Shown one piece after another: positions 46,066 to 56,687 of a DNA stretch of 64,000 bases; within the stretch, counting starts at the first letter, position 1; every line of letters starts with the position of its first letter. The stretch covers positions 97,534,365-97,598,364 of the forward strand of contig CM051455.1 of the NCBI GenBank assembly GCA_028274465.1, in the 5' to 3' direction. The stretch is from Plantago ovata (Eukaryota; Streptophyta; Magnoliopsida; Lamiales; Plantaginaceae). The notes beneath the pieces are model-generated. The model saw only the letters and a program-made list of their open reading frames with translations. It searched no databases and was not told the DNA's origin. A program made the position numbers and the translations under genes.

Positions 46066-47390
46066 CACCTGTTGTAAAACACACATCTATCAAAGTTCTC
46101 TTGTCCATAGTTGTTCAAGAAAATCTACACTTGCAACAGATGGATGTTAAGACAGCTTTTATACATGGAGAACTAGAAGAAGAAATTTTCATGAAGATAC
46201 CTGAAGGAGTTTATATAGAGGATGCAGGAACTAAGGCATGCTTGCTTAAGAAGTCTTTGTATGGTCTCAAGCAGAGCCCAAGACAGTGGTACAAGAGGTT
46301 TGACATCTTCATGTCATCTATTGGATATCTAAGGAGCAAGTATGACAGCTGCATTTATCAAAGTAAAGGTACAATTTCTGATAAAATCTATCTACTCCTG
46401 TATGTGGATGATATTCTTATAGCTGGGCGGTCTCTACACAAGATTAATGAGTTGAAGAACGACTTGAAATCTGAATTTGAGATGAAATATTCGGGATCAG
46501 CTAAGAGGATATTAGGCATGGATATTGAGATAGATAAAAGAAGTGGAAGTATAAGCTTGTCACAAGAAAGCTACTTACACAAGGTGTTGTTAAGATATAA
46601 CATGAATTTGGCTAAGATTTCTTCTATGCCAATTCATCCTGGAGTTAAGCTTTCAGCATCTCAGTCCCCTACAAGCTCACATGAGATATCAAGGATGCAT
46701 CAGGTTCCTTATGCAAGTGCAGTAGGGAGTGTGATGTACACTATGGTGTGCTGCAGGCCAGACTTGTCATTTGCTATGAGTGTTATTAGCAGGTTCATGA
46801 GTAATCCAGGAAAGACTCATTGGGAGGTTGTTAAAGGAGTTTTAAGGTATCTTAAGGGTACAAAGAGGAATGGTCTTATGTTTGAGAAAGTTGAAGATGA
46901 CTCCCAACCTTTAGTTGGATATGTTGATGCTGACTTTGCTGCAAATGTTGATACACGAAAGTCAGTCACTGGATATGTTTTTACATTGTATGAGACTGCT
47001 ATTAGCTGGAAGTCATGTCAACAATCAGTGGTGGCTTTGTCAATCACAGAAGCAGAGTTCATGGCATTGACAGAAGCCATAAAAGAAGCTATTTGGCTTA
47101 GAGGTTTGCTTGAGGAACTGGGAGTTAATCAAGAATGTGTTGTGGTGTTCTGTGATAATCAAAGTGCTATACATCTTGCTAAGCACCAGATGTATCATGA
47201 GAGAACAAAACACATTGATGTGAGACTTTATTTCATTAGAGATGTGATTTCAGGTGGAGCTGTTAAGGTGAAGAAGATTCATACTTCTTCGAATACTACA
47301 GACAGTCTGACAAAGGCTTTGACAGTTAGCAAGTTTCATTTGTGTTCCAATCTGATGAAAGTAGGTTGCAGGGGATCTGCTCTAACCTAA
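46066..47390 (+). pseudogene. CopC reverse transcriptase (3' part) and RNase H
   Basis: Continuation of CopC after GypD. RT motifs: QMDVKTAFIHGELEEEIFM, CLLKKSLYGLKQSPRQWYKR and the catalytic LLYVDDILIAG (YVDD at 46401-46412), then SMPIHPGVKL. RNase H motifs: RPDLSFAMSVISRFMSNPG, VGYVDADFAANVDTRKSVTG, SITEAEFMALTEA, FCDNQSAIHLAK and ERTKHIDVRLYFIRD. The frame stays open to 47390. It copies element RNA into cDNA. The 5' RT part is on the other side of GypD. Confidence 0.9.
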
Positions 47391-47486
47391 GGAGCATTAA
47401 GGGGAGTTGTCTTAACCTTAGAGACAAGAAGGGAGGAACTCTAACTTTAGGAGTCAAGGGAAAGGCATTGACAGTCACTTGAGCTT

Positions 47487-47498
47487 AAGGTGGAGAAT
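47487..47498 (+). other. CopC polypurine tract
   Basis: AAGGTGGAGAAT directly precedes the 3' LTR start, in the usual copia form. The stretch 47391-47486 between RNase H and this tract holds short GGGAG-rich repeats. Confidence 0.75.
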
Positions 47499-48094
47499 TG
47501 TGAAGATTTAAGCTCAAGTAATGCAACTAACATGAAGGGCCAGGATTGCATCTCAGATTGTAAGGCTTGGATCATTCAATTAATGCAAGTGGCATGCATA
47601 TGTGTTAAGTTAGTAACAAGCTACAACTGGCAACTCAACTTATCAAGTTGCAACCACCTGTGAAGATTAGTTAGAGGAAGGCAAGCTGGATTTGAGTTAG
47701 TATATAGGCTCGTGTATTGCTTTACTTGCTGGCCAAGTTTTTCAGTTTTTCTCATCACCATTTCTTCTGTAACAAATTAGGAAGATAAAAGAGAGTTGAG
47801 GGAGAGTAAGGAGAGCAGACAGAGAAAAGCTCTAGCAAACTCTTGTATCTGTAATTCCGGTTTCTCATTCTTAGTGAAGTTGTTGGTGCTGCCCGTGGAT
47901 GTAGATTCATTCGAATCGAACCACGTAATTCCTGTGTTCTTCATTTGTTTACAGTTTCTGTGATTACTGCCTGTGAGCTTATTCTGTTCTTCAATTTTGT
48001 GTTGGTGAACTTGAGTTGGTTGTTGTGTTGTTTGGATTGTTGCTTGGTGATTGTGGTCTCTTGTCAAACTGGAGGAGGATAGTAAATCCTTACA
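47499..48094 (+). repeat. CopC 3' LTR (596 bp)
   Basis: TGTGAAGATTTAAGCTC to AAATCCTTACA, followed by TSD CTTTG (48095-48099). Same length as the 5' LTR. Confidence 0.93.
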
Positions 48095-49423
48095 CTTTGG
48101 CTCGTCCTAATTTATGAGACAATCAACCTTATGTGACTTGTGTGCTAATGATTTGGATGCTTTGGCTCGTCCGCACCATCAACAAACAATCACGACTTCA
48201 AATATCTTGACTCCTTAATGAGTTAACCAAAATGAGTACTAGATGTACCCCAAAATAAAATATGCTTAGCTCTATGAAATTTAACAAAGATTATCATAAA
48301 ATACCAAGATGTTTTGGCTACTTTTAGAAATAAAGATAATCACTTAATGTGAAAACTCAAACCATATGGATGCTTTGGGTTGTCCCATAGATGCAAGTAT
48401 CACAACTTCAAGCATAAATTATTTATTGTTAACTTCAAAATCGAAACTGTAGTATATAATATTCACCAGAAGATCATAAAATCTAAATTGACATTTAAGT
48501 CACACAAAAAAAAAGATCACTTTATCTTCATTCATCACTTAAAAAAATATTATCTATATTTCCTTTTCTTTATTGTACATCAAGGTATATACACAGGCAC
48601 ACAAAAAGATCATAAAAACATATTTACATATTATAAACTCATCTTCTTTATCTTTATTGACAAAAAAATAAAATTAAGGTAACAAAAACAGCTTAAAACA
48701 TGCTTAGAAAGTTCAGAACCACAATATTTAAGCAGCAAACTGTACAATAACTATTATCATCGGACTGTGTAATACTTTTGATGAAATAATATTGGCTAAA
48801 TACTCCGTAGTTGATAAACTTAGATGCATAAACTCTAGTTTCTAGAACACTGACTAAAGTAAACAACTAGAAATTAAACAAGAGAATTAAACAATGTAAA
48901 CACAAGGAAATGCATCCATGTGAAATTACTATTAAGTCCATGTAACTAGTAACGGTGGTCGTGGAGTACTAGTCATGACTCATGGAGCCTCGGTCAAATC
49001 TAAATCACAAGATACAACTACATTACCACACCACACATATATACCGTACGTATACGTCTTTTCTCCTTCTGTCTCTTTAACACTCCATCCTCTTTAAAGC
49101 CTATGTACAGGACTGGTGTTCTCTGATTCTCTTTCCTCCATCTTTTCAAGATCACTTCAAGGGCCACAACCCAATTTCAGATCGAAGGTTGAAGAACCCG
49201 TAACACAATGGGCTCTTTCTGAAAGATTCGATCTGCTAAAGTAAAGAAGAGTTTATTTTCTTTGAGATCTGAAAAGATGGAGTACATATCCATATTTGCT
49301 GCGATTAGGTTGCGATGAAGGGAGATTCAGCTGTTAATCTAAAGGTGAGTTAAAACTTTGAAGGGAGATTCAGCTGTTAATCTAAAGGTGAGTTAAAACT
49401 TTATAGATCTGAAATTGTTGGTC
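48095..49423 (-). mobile_element. CopB interior, right part: non-coding, with a host-leader-like segment
   Basis: CopB resumes after CopC. From 48100 to about 48960 it is AT-rich, with repeated TTTGGCTCGTCC-type words (48096, 48162 and, diverged, 48374) and no coding region; a 100-codon frame (48380-48682) is low complexity. From about 49000 to 49402 the plus strand looks like a plant gene start: TC-rich leader, ATG at 49315 and AAAG/GTGAGT donor-like borders. That is opposite to CopB's strand, so it could be a captured host fragment or chance. Confidence 0.45.
49317..49402 (+). repeat. 43-bp perfect tandem duplication with splice-donor-like sequence
   Basis: Two identical 43-base units (49317-49359, 49360-49402) beginning GAAGGGAGATTCAGCTG and ending TTAAAACTTT. 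Each contains CTAAAG/GTGAGT, which matches the plant 5' splice consensus. Identity suggests a recent duplication. Confidence 0.85.
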
Positions 49424-50891
49424 TGTTTTAGTAAACTTGTAAATTAAGTAAAGTCCAATAACTAGTCGTACTCTTAAGGTCCATAGGAATTTCAAATTTT
49501 AAGGACATTATAAAAAAGGAATGTTCGCCGAAAACTTAATGTAGGTATTAGTTAGGTGCTTTAATGTTTTATGATGATGTACTTTGTTTTTATAAATGAA
49601 CTATTGAAGTACTAGAACCAACCGTTCAAAAACTTAAAGATTGGAAGATCGAAGACTTAAGAAGATTTTTGAAGATGGTATCTACAAAGGCATATGTTGC
49701 TCAGAAAGTGAAAATTTCAATAAGTGAAAATCTATATGACAGAGTAGGTTGTGCTTGTTGAAACTGAAACTGACCGCTTGCTGAAATGACCTCCTTGCTG
49801 AAATTACTTGCATATAGGCTCCAACGTTCACATTTGAATTCCATTCAAATGAACATTAAATGCAAAAGTAAGCATGCGAAGAACATGAAGACTAGAACAC
49901 AAATGAAGGACGCTGCTGAAATTACAAAAGCAAGATAGTGACATCTTAAGGAATAAAGCCTTTGAATTTGAAATTCAAACGGCTTCCTTGATTCACTATA
50001 AATAGAGGTCATCCGGCAAAGAGTTGAAGTGTGTCAACAACGTGATCAAACTCTCACTTGTGCTTAAACACTCAATCTTCCATACTCTTTACTGTCTATT
50101 GATCTGTTCCAAGACTTAAGTTTGAAACAAAAGCTACTTGTGAAGAAGTAGAACATTCACGGCCAAAAAATTAATTAAGTGTTCTTTCTTTCGAACAAGA
50201 ACAAGTCTTGACACCAGAAACAACTTAACTTGTTTACTGAAAAGTATTCCAAGTTTTGTTTCTTTAGATAACTTGTTATAGCTGAATAAGTTATATTCAA
50301 GTCATCTCATCCCAAACCTCTCTAACTGATAAACACCCTTTTTCAGGCGTGAAATTCAGGGGGAATTAATCAAGCATAGCTTTGCTGATTAAGTGTCCCA
50401 AGTTTGGTGGAGAACAATGTTTCGTTCTCTAGTTAGGTTGGAAACGAAGCAAGTGTGCTTTGATTTCTGAAGAATCATTATAGATAGGTGTTGTAAGGAA
50501 TCTCAAACTTATCTTAGTGGAGAAAGGACAAAGTGGATTAGTTGAGAGATTACGCCACTCTCAGATACCACTGTAAAAAGTGTTTGTGTGATTTACTTTA
50601 CCGCATTTAGTTTTCAGCAAGCTTAACTATCTGTACACTGTCACTCTGCTCACTTGCTGAAACTAGCACTCTCTGGAAAGCACTTATTGTATAAAGACTT
50701 CCGCACTCTGTTTTTAAAGTACTAGTAAAACTCGTTACTGAAAAGTAACTAGTACTTACTGAGAAAGTTAAGTATCAGCAAACTCATTACTGAAAAGTAA
50801 TAAGCACTTGCTGAGAAAGTTTTTAAACGATGAAAGTTCGAAAAGACTATTCACCCCCCTAGTCTTTTCTTGTTGTTTAAAAGGACCAACA
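49424..50891 (+). repeat. CopA-2: solo LTR of the CopA family (1468 bp)
   Basis: TGTTTTAGTAAACTTG to AAGGACCAACA. It matches the CopA-1 and CopA-3 LTRs along its whole length, including TATAAATA at 49997-50004 and the terminal CTAGTCTTTTCTTG. No primer site or gag follows, so it is a solo LTR. Flanks share only GTC (49421-49423, 50892-50894), so the TSD has decayed or the ends are slightly misplaced. It sits in the CopB leader. Confidence 0.85.
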
Positions 50892-51314
50892 GTCTCAAAT
50901 CTCAATACTACGATTTCTTCTTTTCCTCTTTTTCAACAAAAGAAACCAAAAGGGATTTGAACTAATTATTGGCTGAAAATTGGGGCTAAAAATCAATTTT
51001 TCTTTACTGGAATCGAGAAAAGCTTCTGTTTATCTGGAAAAAGAAAATTAATTAACAGATCTGAATCGGAATCGAATATTTTCTTTTGTAAAAAGGGGTG
51101 AGAGTCTGAATGTGATTTGAGATCCAAGTTCATGGAGACTACAGTTCGACTTCTGTAATTTATAGCCGATGTAATCTGAATCTGAATCTCAGCCTTTACC
51201 AAATGAAAATTGGAGTCTTTCTGGATCAGATCTGAATGTGAAATACTATAAGGAGACAGACTGAATAGGGACGATTGCTTTGTAGAACTGAAACGAGCAG
51301 GAAGCAAGAACCAT
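50892..51314 (-). mobile_element. CopB leader (5' untranslated part of interior)
   Basis: About 420 bases next to the CopB primer site with no protein motif. A 118-codon minus frame (50993-51349) crosses the primer site and is not credible as a gene. Confidence 0.5.
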
Positions 51315-51326
51315 GCTCTAATACCA
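51315..51326 (-). other. CopB primer binding site (tRNA-iMet type)
   Basis: TGGTATTAGAGC on the minus strand, two bases after the LTR end, one mismatch from the initiator-Met consensus. It fixes CopB as a minus-strand copia-type element. Confidence 0.75.
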
Positions 51327-51328
51327 CA

Positions 51329-51729
51329 TGTAAGAATAAACGTCAACAAGACCTACCTCCTAGCGCGTTCCAAGCTATGCCAAACCAACAATCTGATCTC
51401 CCCATCTCATCAATTTGCTACAGTGCTGCCGTTGTACCTGCAAGATAGAAGAGAAGTGGAGATTTGGGAAATCTAGGGTTTCTGACCTATATGCCTCCTA
51501 TGCCTTTCTGTAGTTAGCTGTACTGATGGTTGTACACATACGCTTATGTATATAAAGGCTAGGTAAGGACTCCATTCTAAAGTTAGTCTAAGACTCTTCT
51601 ATCCATCAGAGTTGAGTCTTAGTCAATAATAATAACTAATATAATATGTGACTCTTAATAGAAATAAATCACTAGACATTTAAACTAAATAATAAGTGTT
51701 AATGTGGACCACAGAATATAATTCTAACA
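51329..51729 (-). repeat. CopB 5' LTR (401 bp)
   Basis: On the minus strand TGTTAGAATTATATTC (51729) to TTATTCTTACA (51329). It includes a TTTATATA TATA-like box near 51548-51555. The first ~180 bases match 8553-8738. Confidence 0.8.
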
Positions 51730-52467
51730 TATTATCCTCTTCATGTCAATAAAATTACATAATGATAATAAACGCACTAAACTAAACGCACTAAAATTTC
51801 AAGATCTGACAATATGAATAAACTTACTGGAGATGGTGAAGAGGAACTGTTTTCTTGCAAGGCTCCAATATATCCCACAAATTCTTGACGCCCATATTTT
51901 GTTTTGATTTTCTCATCCAATTTCTAGTTTTCTTTTGCGTCTCTGGGGAAGAGTGAAGTTGGACAACACGGTTCTGAGTGAAGTAGCCGTTGGATTCTTG
52001 TTATTTCAAAATTTTCATAAACCATGTGTTTCAATATTCAATTTCGAAAGGATCTATTACATTTGGTACCCCTACTATTTTCATCTATTACAGATTAGTC
52101 CACCTATACTATTTATTACATGAACCTCCCCTACTATATATATCTAATTACAGATAAACCCACGAATTTGACTTTATGCGCTCTAAGCCCTGAAAATGAC
52201 AATTTCGCCCCTGCCGGAATTTCTGATTCTGAAAAACTCCAAAAGGTTACCTGGCACGTGCTATGCACATGAGGACCTATCTGTAATTGATTTATAATAG
52301 TATGGTAGTAAACTGAAAATTTAAAAACTATCTGTTGGGAACAAAAAAACTAGCCGTTAGGATTTGAATCTAAGCCTATTTAAACACCCCTAAACTCCAT
52401 TTTTCCTCATTTTTAACACATCAAACTCATCTATTTCCTCTCATACTTTCTAGCAAACATAAAAGAG
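51730..52467 (+). other. Intergenic stretch; possible promoter of the GRF-like ORF
   Basis: AT-rich, no coding region. From about 52045 to 52165 it has repeated ATTACAGATTAGTCC/ATTACAGATAAACCC-type phrases, which may be the edge of a DNA transposon, but no inverted partner was found. CCTATTTAAACACC at about 52377 could serve as a TATA element for the ORF starting at 52468. Confidence 0.4.
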
Positions 52468-52543
52468 ATGAGCTCCTCAATGAATTCGAGTGAGCTTAAT
52501 CCTGGTTGCTAGAATGGAAGGTGTCGAAAGCGTACGGTGCTAT

Positions 52544-53836
52544 TGATGAACGCGGATTTGTCGGGTTCCGGTTCAGTCAAGTAGATTTATTATTTAGCCA
52601 AAGGCAATTCACAACTACAACGAAAACCGTAGTGTAGCAGTAGAATGACCTCGAGTGTCGTTCTATCAGGACTATAACTAGCTTTATCTATTTAACTAGA
52701 GAATATAAAACAACAGACGTAATAGCAAAGGGGTTTCTAGCAGATAATGGAGATTGGTGATAGTATGATCCTTCAAAGCATAACGGGTCGATAATCATGC
52801 TTAAATTCCTCGGTCTTGCATGGAGATCTTTGATCAATCTAATGTCCTGTTGTAAATATTAAGCACTACGAAGATAATGGTTCTGACAAGTCAATCTCTG
52901 TTGTCCTATTGTGTTCCGTAATTATTCAACACTACGAAGATAAACATGCGTATAGGTCGACGAGGGTCCAATTGTGCATAATAATTAATACAACATACGA
53001 GAATTTAGGCTGAGCCTGATCAACGAAATAAAACAATAACACGGAGTATAATGCGCGATATAGCCATTAGCATGATTATCTTCCCTTCGCTAAGAATTCA
53101 CATACTACCACCAACGATAAGTTTAGCTACTCATAATAGGCATGCAATCAACAGAAATCATAGAACAAAACATGTTGAAAGATATAAAAAATAAGTAGAA
53201 TAAACTGTAAGATACAATGTTACCGAAGGTTGTCAATCTCCGAAGAATTGCGATCCTACAAGCTCCAAACTGCTATGACAAAGTGTCTCCTAAGCTACGA
53301 ACCCCCAGAACAGGCTCTGGGAAGTTCCTACCTAAAACTACAGAGAAAGGTGAGAAAGTAGGTCTGGAAAAGTATGAATTTCGGAGAAAATCTGAGCAAC
53401 TATATATAGGCCTCGAATAAGTGTGGGGCGGTTCGCCCCACACACCGGGCGGTTCGCCCCACGTCCCGGGCGGTTCGCCCGGGAGACTTTTTCGCGGAAT
53501 TCTGCATTTTCGACGCGTGTTTGGATTTCTTCCCTTTTCGGACTCGGTTTCTGTCTTCTAGTGGCCTTCTAACCTCCAGATTCGACCCCTAGACTCCAAA
53601 TCCTATCCGGAAACCTTCAGATACTCCAAATAGGCTTCTGGAACACCAATTCCTTGTCAACTTCAATATAATTGCCCGGAAATCCTCGATTTTCAACCAA
53701 AACCTGTAAAATAAAATTTAAAGGGAAACGTGACACTATTCTAATAAAATGCACTAAAATATAGCTAAATTAACATAGATGATAGCTAAAATAGGTGAAA
53801 AAGACTCAAATGAAAGTGTAAAATACACATTCATCA
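52544..53836 (-). repeat. GagE-3 3' LTR (1293 bp)
   Basis: TGATGAACGCGG to ACATTCATCA on the plus strand. TATATATA at 53401-53408, then (upstream in element sense) three GC palindromes at 53421-53483; the first has perfect 10-bp arms (GTGTGGGGCG) and the third perfect 8-bp arms (CCCGGGCG), each around a GTT loop. The polypurine tract follows at 53837-53855. Confidence 0.9.
53421..53483 (-). promoter_or_regulatory. Triple GC palindrome upstream of the GagE-3 LTR TATA box
   Basis: Three copies of a CGGTTCGCCC core in 63 bases, each forming a short hairpin. The equivalent place in the GagE-3 5' LTR (60680-60720) has two, and other GagE LTRs have one or two. The position 10 to 80 bases upstream of TATA suggests a promoter element. 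Confidence 0.6.
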
Positions 53837-54424
53837 AACTCCCCAAACCGAACCTTTGCTTGTCCTCAAGCAACTAAGCTAGACTCTAATGCAAAAAACA
53901 TGCAAGACACAAAATGGAGTCTCATGCCAAATAAAATGAACTAATCTACTGAATCTACCAAAAACATATGAACAAAAACCATATAAATCAAAGCATGAAT
54001 ATAGGTTGAAGAATACCTCGATTGACTTATACACATCCATATCAGCACTTATGTTAAGACAAGATAGTCTCTCGTAACATTCTCTACCTGGACCTAGTCA
54101 GTGACGACGTAATGAAGCATGCTAAGATACGAATGGTTGTCCCGTGCCTATGAAACTGAGGACTTACTGTTGTTCCACCATGTTAAGACTTTTGCTCAAA
54201 AGAGGTCGAACCAGTACTGGCTCTCATCAAACGAAGGAGGGTTCCCTATAAAAGATAACACTCCCCTATTCTACCCATCTCTCAAGTAAAGTCTTAAGCT
54301 ATTCACCACTTCCTGAAAGGCAGGACGAGGGTGGTCTAGAACAGATGACACTTAAGACAAAAAAGATAAAAAATTACAACACGATTACGAACAAAAATTG
54401 GAAAATAAGACACAACACTTTGCT

Positions 54425-54763
54425 AAACTGCTATTTGGCTTTCTTTTTTGGACCTTCTTTTGCTTTTTTGGGTCTTTCCTTTCTTTTTCTTTTTTTTTTC
54501 TTTCCAGATTTTTCTTTTTCTTTTTCTCTTTTTTTCCTGGAATTTTTCTTTCTTTTTTTTCGATTTTTTTCTAGCCAGCAGTAGCATAACAAAAAGAGAA
54601 ACAAAATGACTCACACGACTTCCCCAAACCTATTCGAAAGAATAGGTTGGAGTACAAAATTTACGGAAAAAGAAAAACAAACTCACGATACGGAAATGAA
54701 AGACGAAAAACAAGTCTAATGATGGTGTAACCCCCTCCCCAAACCTATTCGGAAGAATAGGTT
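54425..54763 (-). other. GagE-3 A-rich tract and paired perfect hairpins
   Basis: Tract at about 54425-54590, then hairpins at 54627-54648 and 54742-54763, both with perfect AACCTATTC/GAATAGGTT arms. Same order and spacing as in GagE-2. Confidence 0.75.
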
Positions 54764-55377
54764 ATAAACAAAGGATCACACAACCTCACACTACCTCCTT
54801 CCTAGGCATTTAGCAATCTCAAAGCATGGTGAAGACTTGTTGCCTCTTAGGTACATAATTACTCGGGAAAACAACCATAAGACCCTAACATGCATCATCC
54901 TATTATAAAGGCCTTCGTGAACCGCAGTAGAGAAAACACCACTAAGTGATGTCGAGACTACCAAGCTTAACTAAGTGCAATACATAAATGTGACAAGCCA
55001 AGCGAGAAAAACCTCAAACAAATTCAAAGAGATGAAGCATACGATTAATGGCATAGTTGGTTGATCTACACAATAAAAAAGTTCAAAAAATTCGGCAATA
55101 AACTCCATAAAAAACATGCAAGACTATCCTAGGATGAATGTAGTGAATGCAACCTATAAAATCTAAGAAAGCAGTAAACGTGCAAATGCAAATGCAAACA
55201 AAGAACAAGATACTAATCAACACAAAGCCAAACAATACTTAACATCATGGTTCACATCCTATCCCCCTTACGATTCTTAAGCTAGCCCCTAGCAAAAGTG
55301 AATGAGTAATAAGAAGTGATACTAGATGTTACCGAACGGTTTGGCCCCGGTTGGCTGAGAGTGGTCATGTGAAAGAA

Positions 55378-56682
55378 CTAATCATCGGGATGGTAATCCC
55401 CATAAAAGTCCCTCCACGTGTCGGACATGAGCTCATTGGACTGACGTAGAGCCTCCTGCTGCTGCTGGATGAGCTGTTGCTGCTCCCACATTTGCTGCCT
55501 ATCCTCTCGGTGATGCTCCTCGAATATCTCCCAATCGCGGTTGTGCTGGACAATGTGCCTGTCGAGGTCTTGTCGCATGGCCGCGTTGTTGGCATCAATT
55601 CTGTCGAAATGGCCGTCGAGGTAGGTACGGAATTCAGAGAAGTCAAATCCTCTAGACCTCTGTGGTGCTCGAGGCGGTGCATGCGGTGCTCTATGGACAA
55701 ACGGGATATCTGGGATAGGGGCTTGGCCTACATCGGCCTCCATAGCATCCTCACGATCGGAATCACTCGGCTGGAAGGGTGCTCCTACATCAGCAGCGGC
55801 AGCCGTGGGGTTCTTCAATTGATACCTAGTCAGCTGCACCTCAATGGTCGAGGGTGAAAGGGCAGCGACCTCGCAATCCCCCTCCTCAATATCATCGACC
55901 CCATGATATTTGCAGTAGGCTGTGATGAAGCTTGGGAAGATGAAAGGCTTCCTCTTCTTTTCCCAGTGGCGCTCGTACTCCTCATACATAATGTGCCCTA
56001 TGTCGATCTGATGTCTGTCTATCAGGCAGTAGAGGAGCTCGGCGTAGTAGGGCTGAATCCACGAGTCATTCTTCCTAGGGATCAAGTTGGAGATGCAAAA
56101 TTTCATCATCACCTTAGCTTCAATGCTAAGGTCGCTCTAACTGATCCGTGTAGGTTCTCCCCCGATTTCTGGATATCGGTACTCCCTGTTGCAGATCACG
56201 TCTGTGATGTGTCTTCCTATCCCCCTAGAGGCCCTCGAATACAGGTAGGCATGGTCGCTTCCTGTGAATTCCTGATGCCCAAAATGGATGAATGAAGAAA
56301 TGTACTCTGGTGTCCACGGTATAATCAGGCCTCGGACTAGTACCCCATTCTTCTCCTCGAGATCTGTGTATCCAGTGTAGAACTCTTGAAGGAGGCTCTC
56401 GTCGTAACCTTTGAACCTGTTGGAACTGTACCATGCCCAATTCCTTTGTAACCCCAATCGTGATAGCGTCCTATATCCCGCTTTATCAACTGCGGACTCT
56501 GGAATGTTAATCCTCCTATCTGGGATGATCGATCTTCCTCCGTCGGCCAGCTCCACTTCTAGCCTTTGACGCACCTCTACCGCAGCTGCAGACAACTCGT
56601 ACATATGGTGAGATGGTTGGGAGCTTGATGCTACTCCCTTCCCCTTTTTGCTAGAGCCGGCTCTCCTCGATCTCGGTGCCAT
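55378..56682 (-). pseudogene. GagE-3 cargo ORF: plant-transposon-protein-like
   Basis: Start chosen at the ATG at 56682 (MAPRSRRAGSSKKGKG), six bases past an acceptor-like TTTGTAG. A basic Ser/Lys-rich N-terminus, which could act as a nuclear signal, precedes a globular part (LLQEFYTGYTDLEEKNGVLV, IIPWTPEYISSFIHFG; then FCISNLIPRKNDSWI, LLYCLIDRHQIDIGHIMYEE), a Pro/Ala-rich acidic linker, and a C-terminal Gln-rich coiled coil (EQQQLIQQQQEALRQ). The globular part resembles the Pfam putative plant transposon protein family (PF20167), which often sits beside plant mobile-domain proteins in retroelements. About one break. No membrane span is evident, although an envelope-like ORF occupies this position in Athila. 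Confidence 0.6.
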
Positions 56683-56687
56683 GATTC

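Larger units (their letters stand above)
10333..48094 (+). mobile_element. CopC: Tork/Tnt1-like Ty1/copia element split by GagE-1 and GypD
   Basis: Complete element ends are visible: a 596-bp LTR at each end, TSD CTTTG at 10328-10332 and 48095-48099, a polypurine tract before the right LTR and a primer site after the left. Coding parts in order are gag (11030-11507, resuming 19706), zinc knuckle, protease, integrase, RT (resuming 46071) and RNase H (to 47390). Two nested insertions account for most of the 37.8 kb span; the element proper is about 5.4 kb. Apart from the insertions it has about one or two breaks. A hand comparison of the LTRs gives roughly eight substitutions and two small indels in 596 bases (about 1.4%), implying insertion about half a million years ago at 1.3e-8 per site per year. 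Confidence 0.92.

Noticed and set aside
48380-48682. 100-codon ORF in the CopB interior
   Set aside because: Low-complexity Lys/Ile/Phe composition in AT-rich DNA, with no start context or homology visible.
49419-50896. Clean 5-bp TSD around the CopA-2 solo LTR
   Set aside because: Flanking 5-mers TGGTC and GTCTC share only GTC; I do not claim a duplication.
50993-51349. 118-codon minus ORF
   Set aside because: It runs across the CopB primer site and LTR end, so it cannot be a conventional gene.
52045-52165. Terminal repeat of a Mutator- or hAT-like DNA transposon
   Set aside because: Repeated ATTACAGAT phrases are suggestive, but no inverted partner or target duplication was found.
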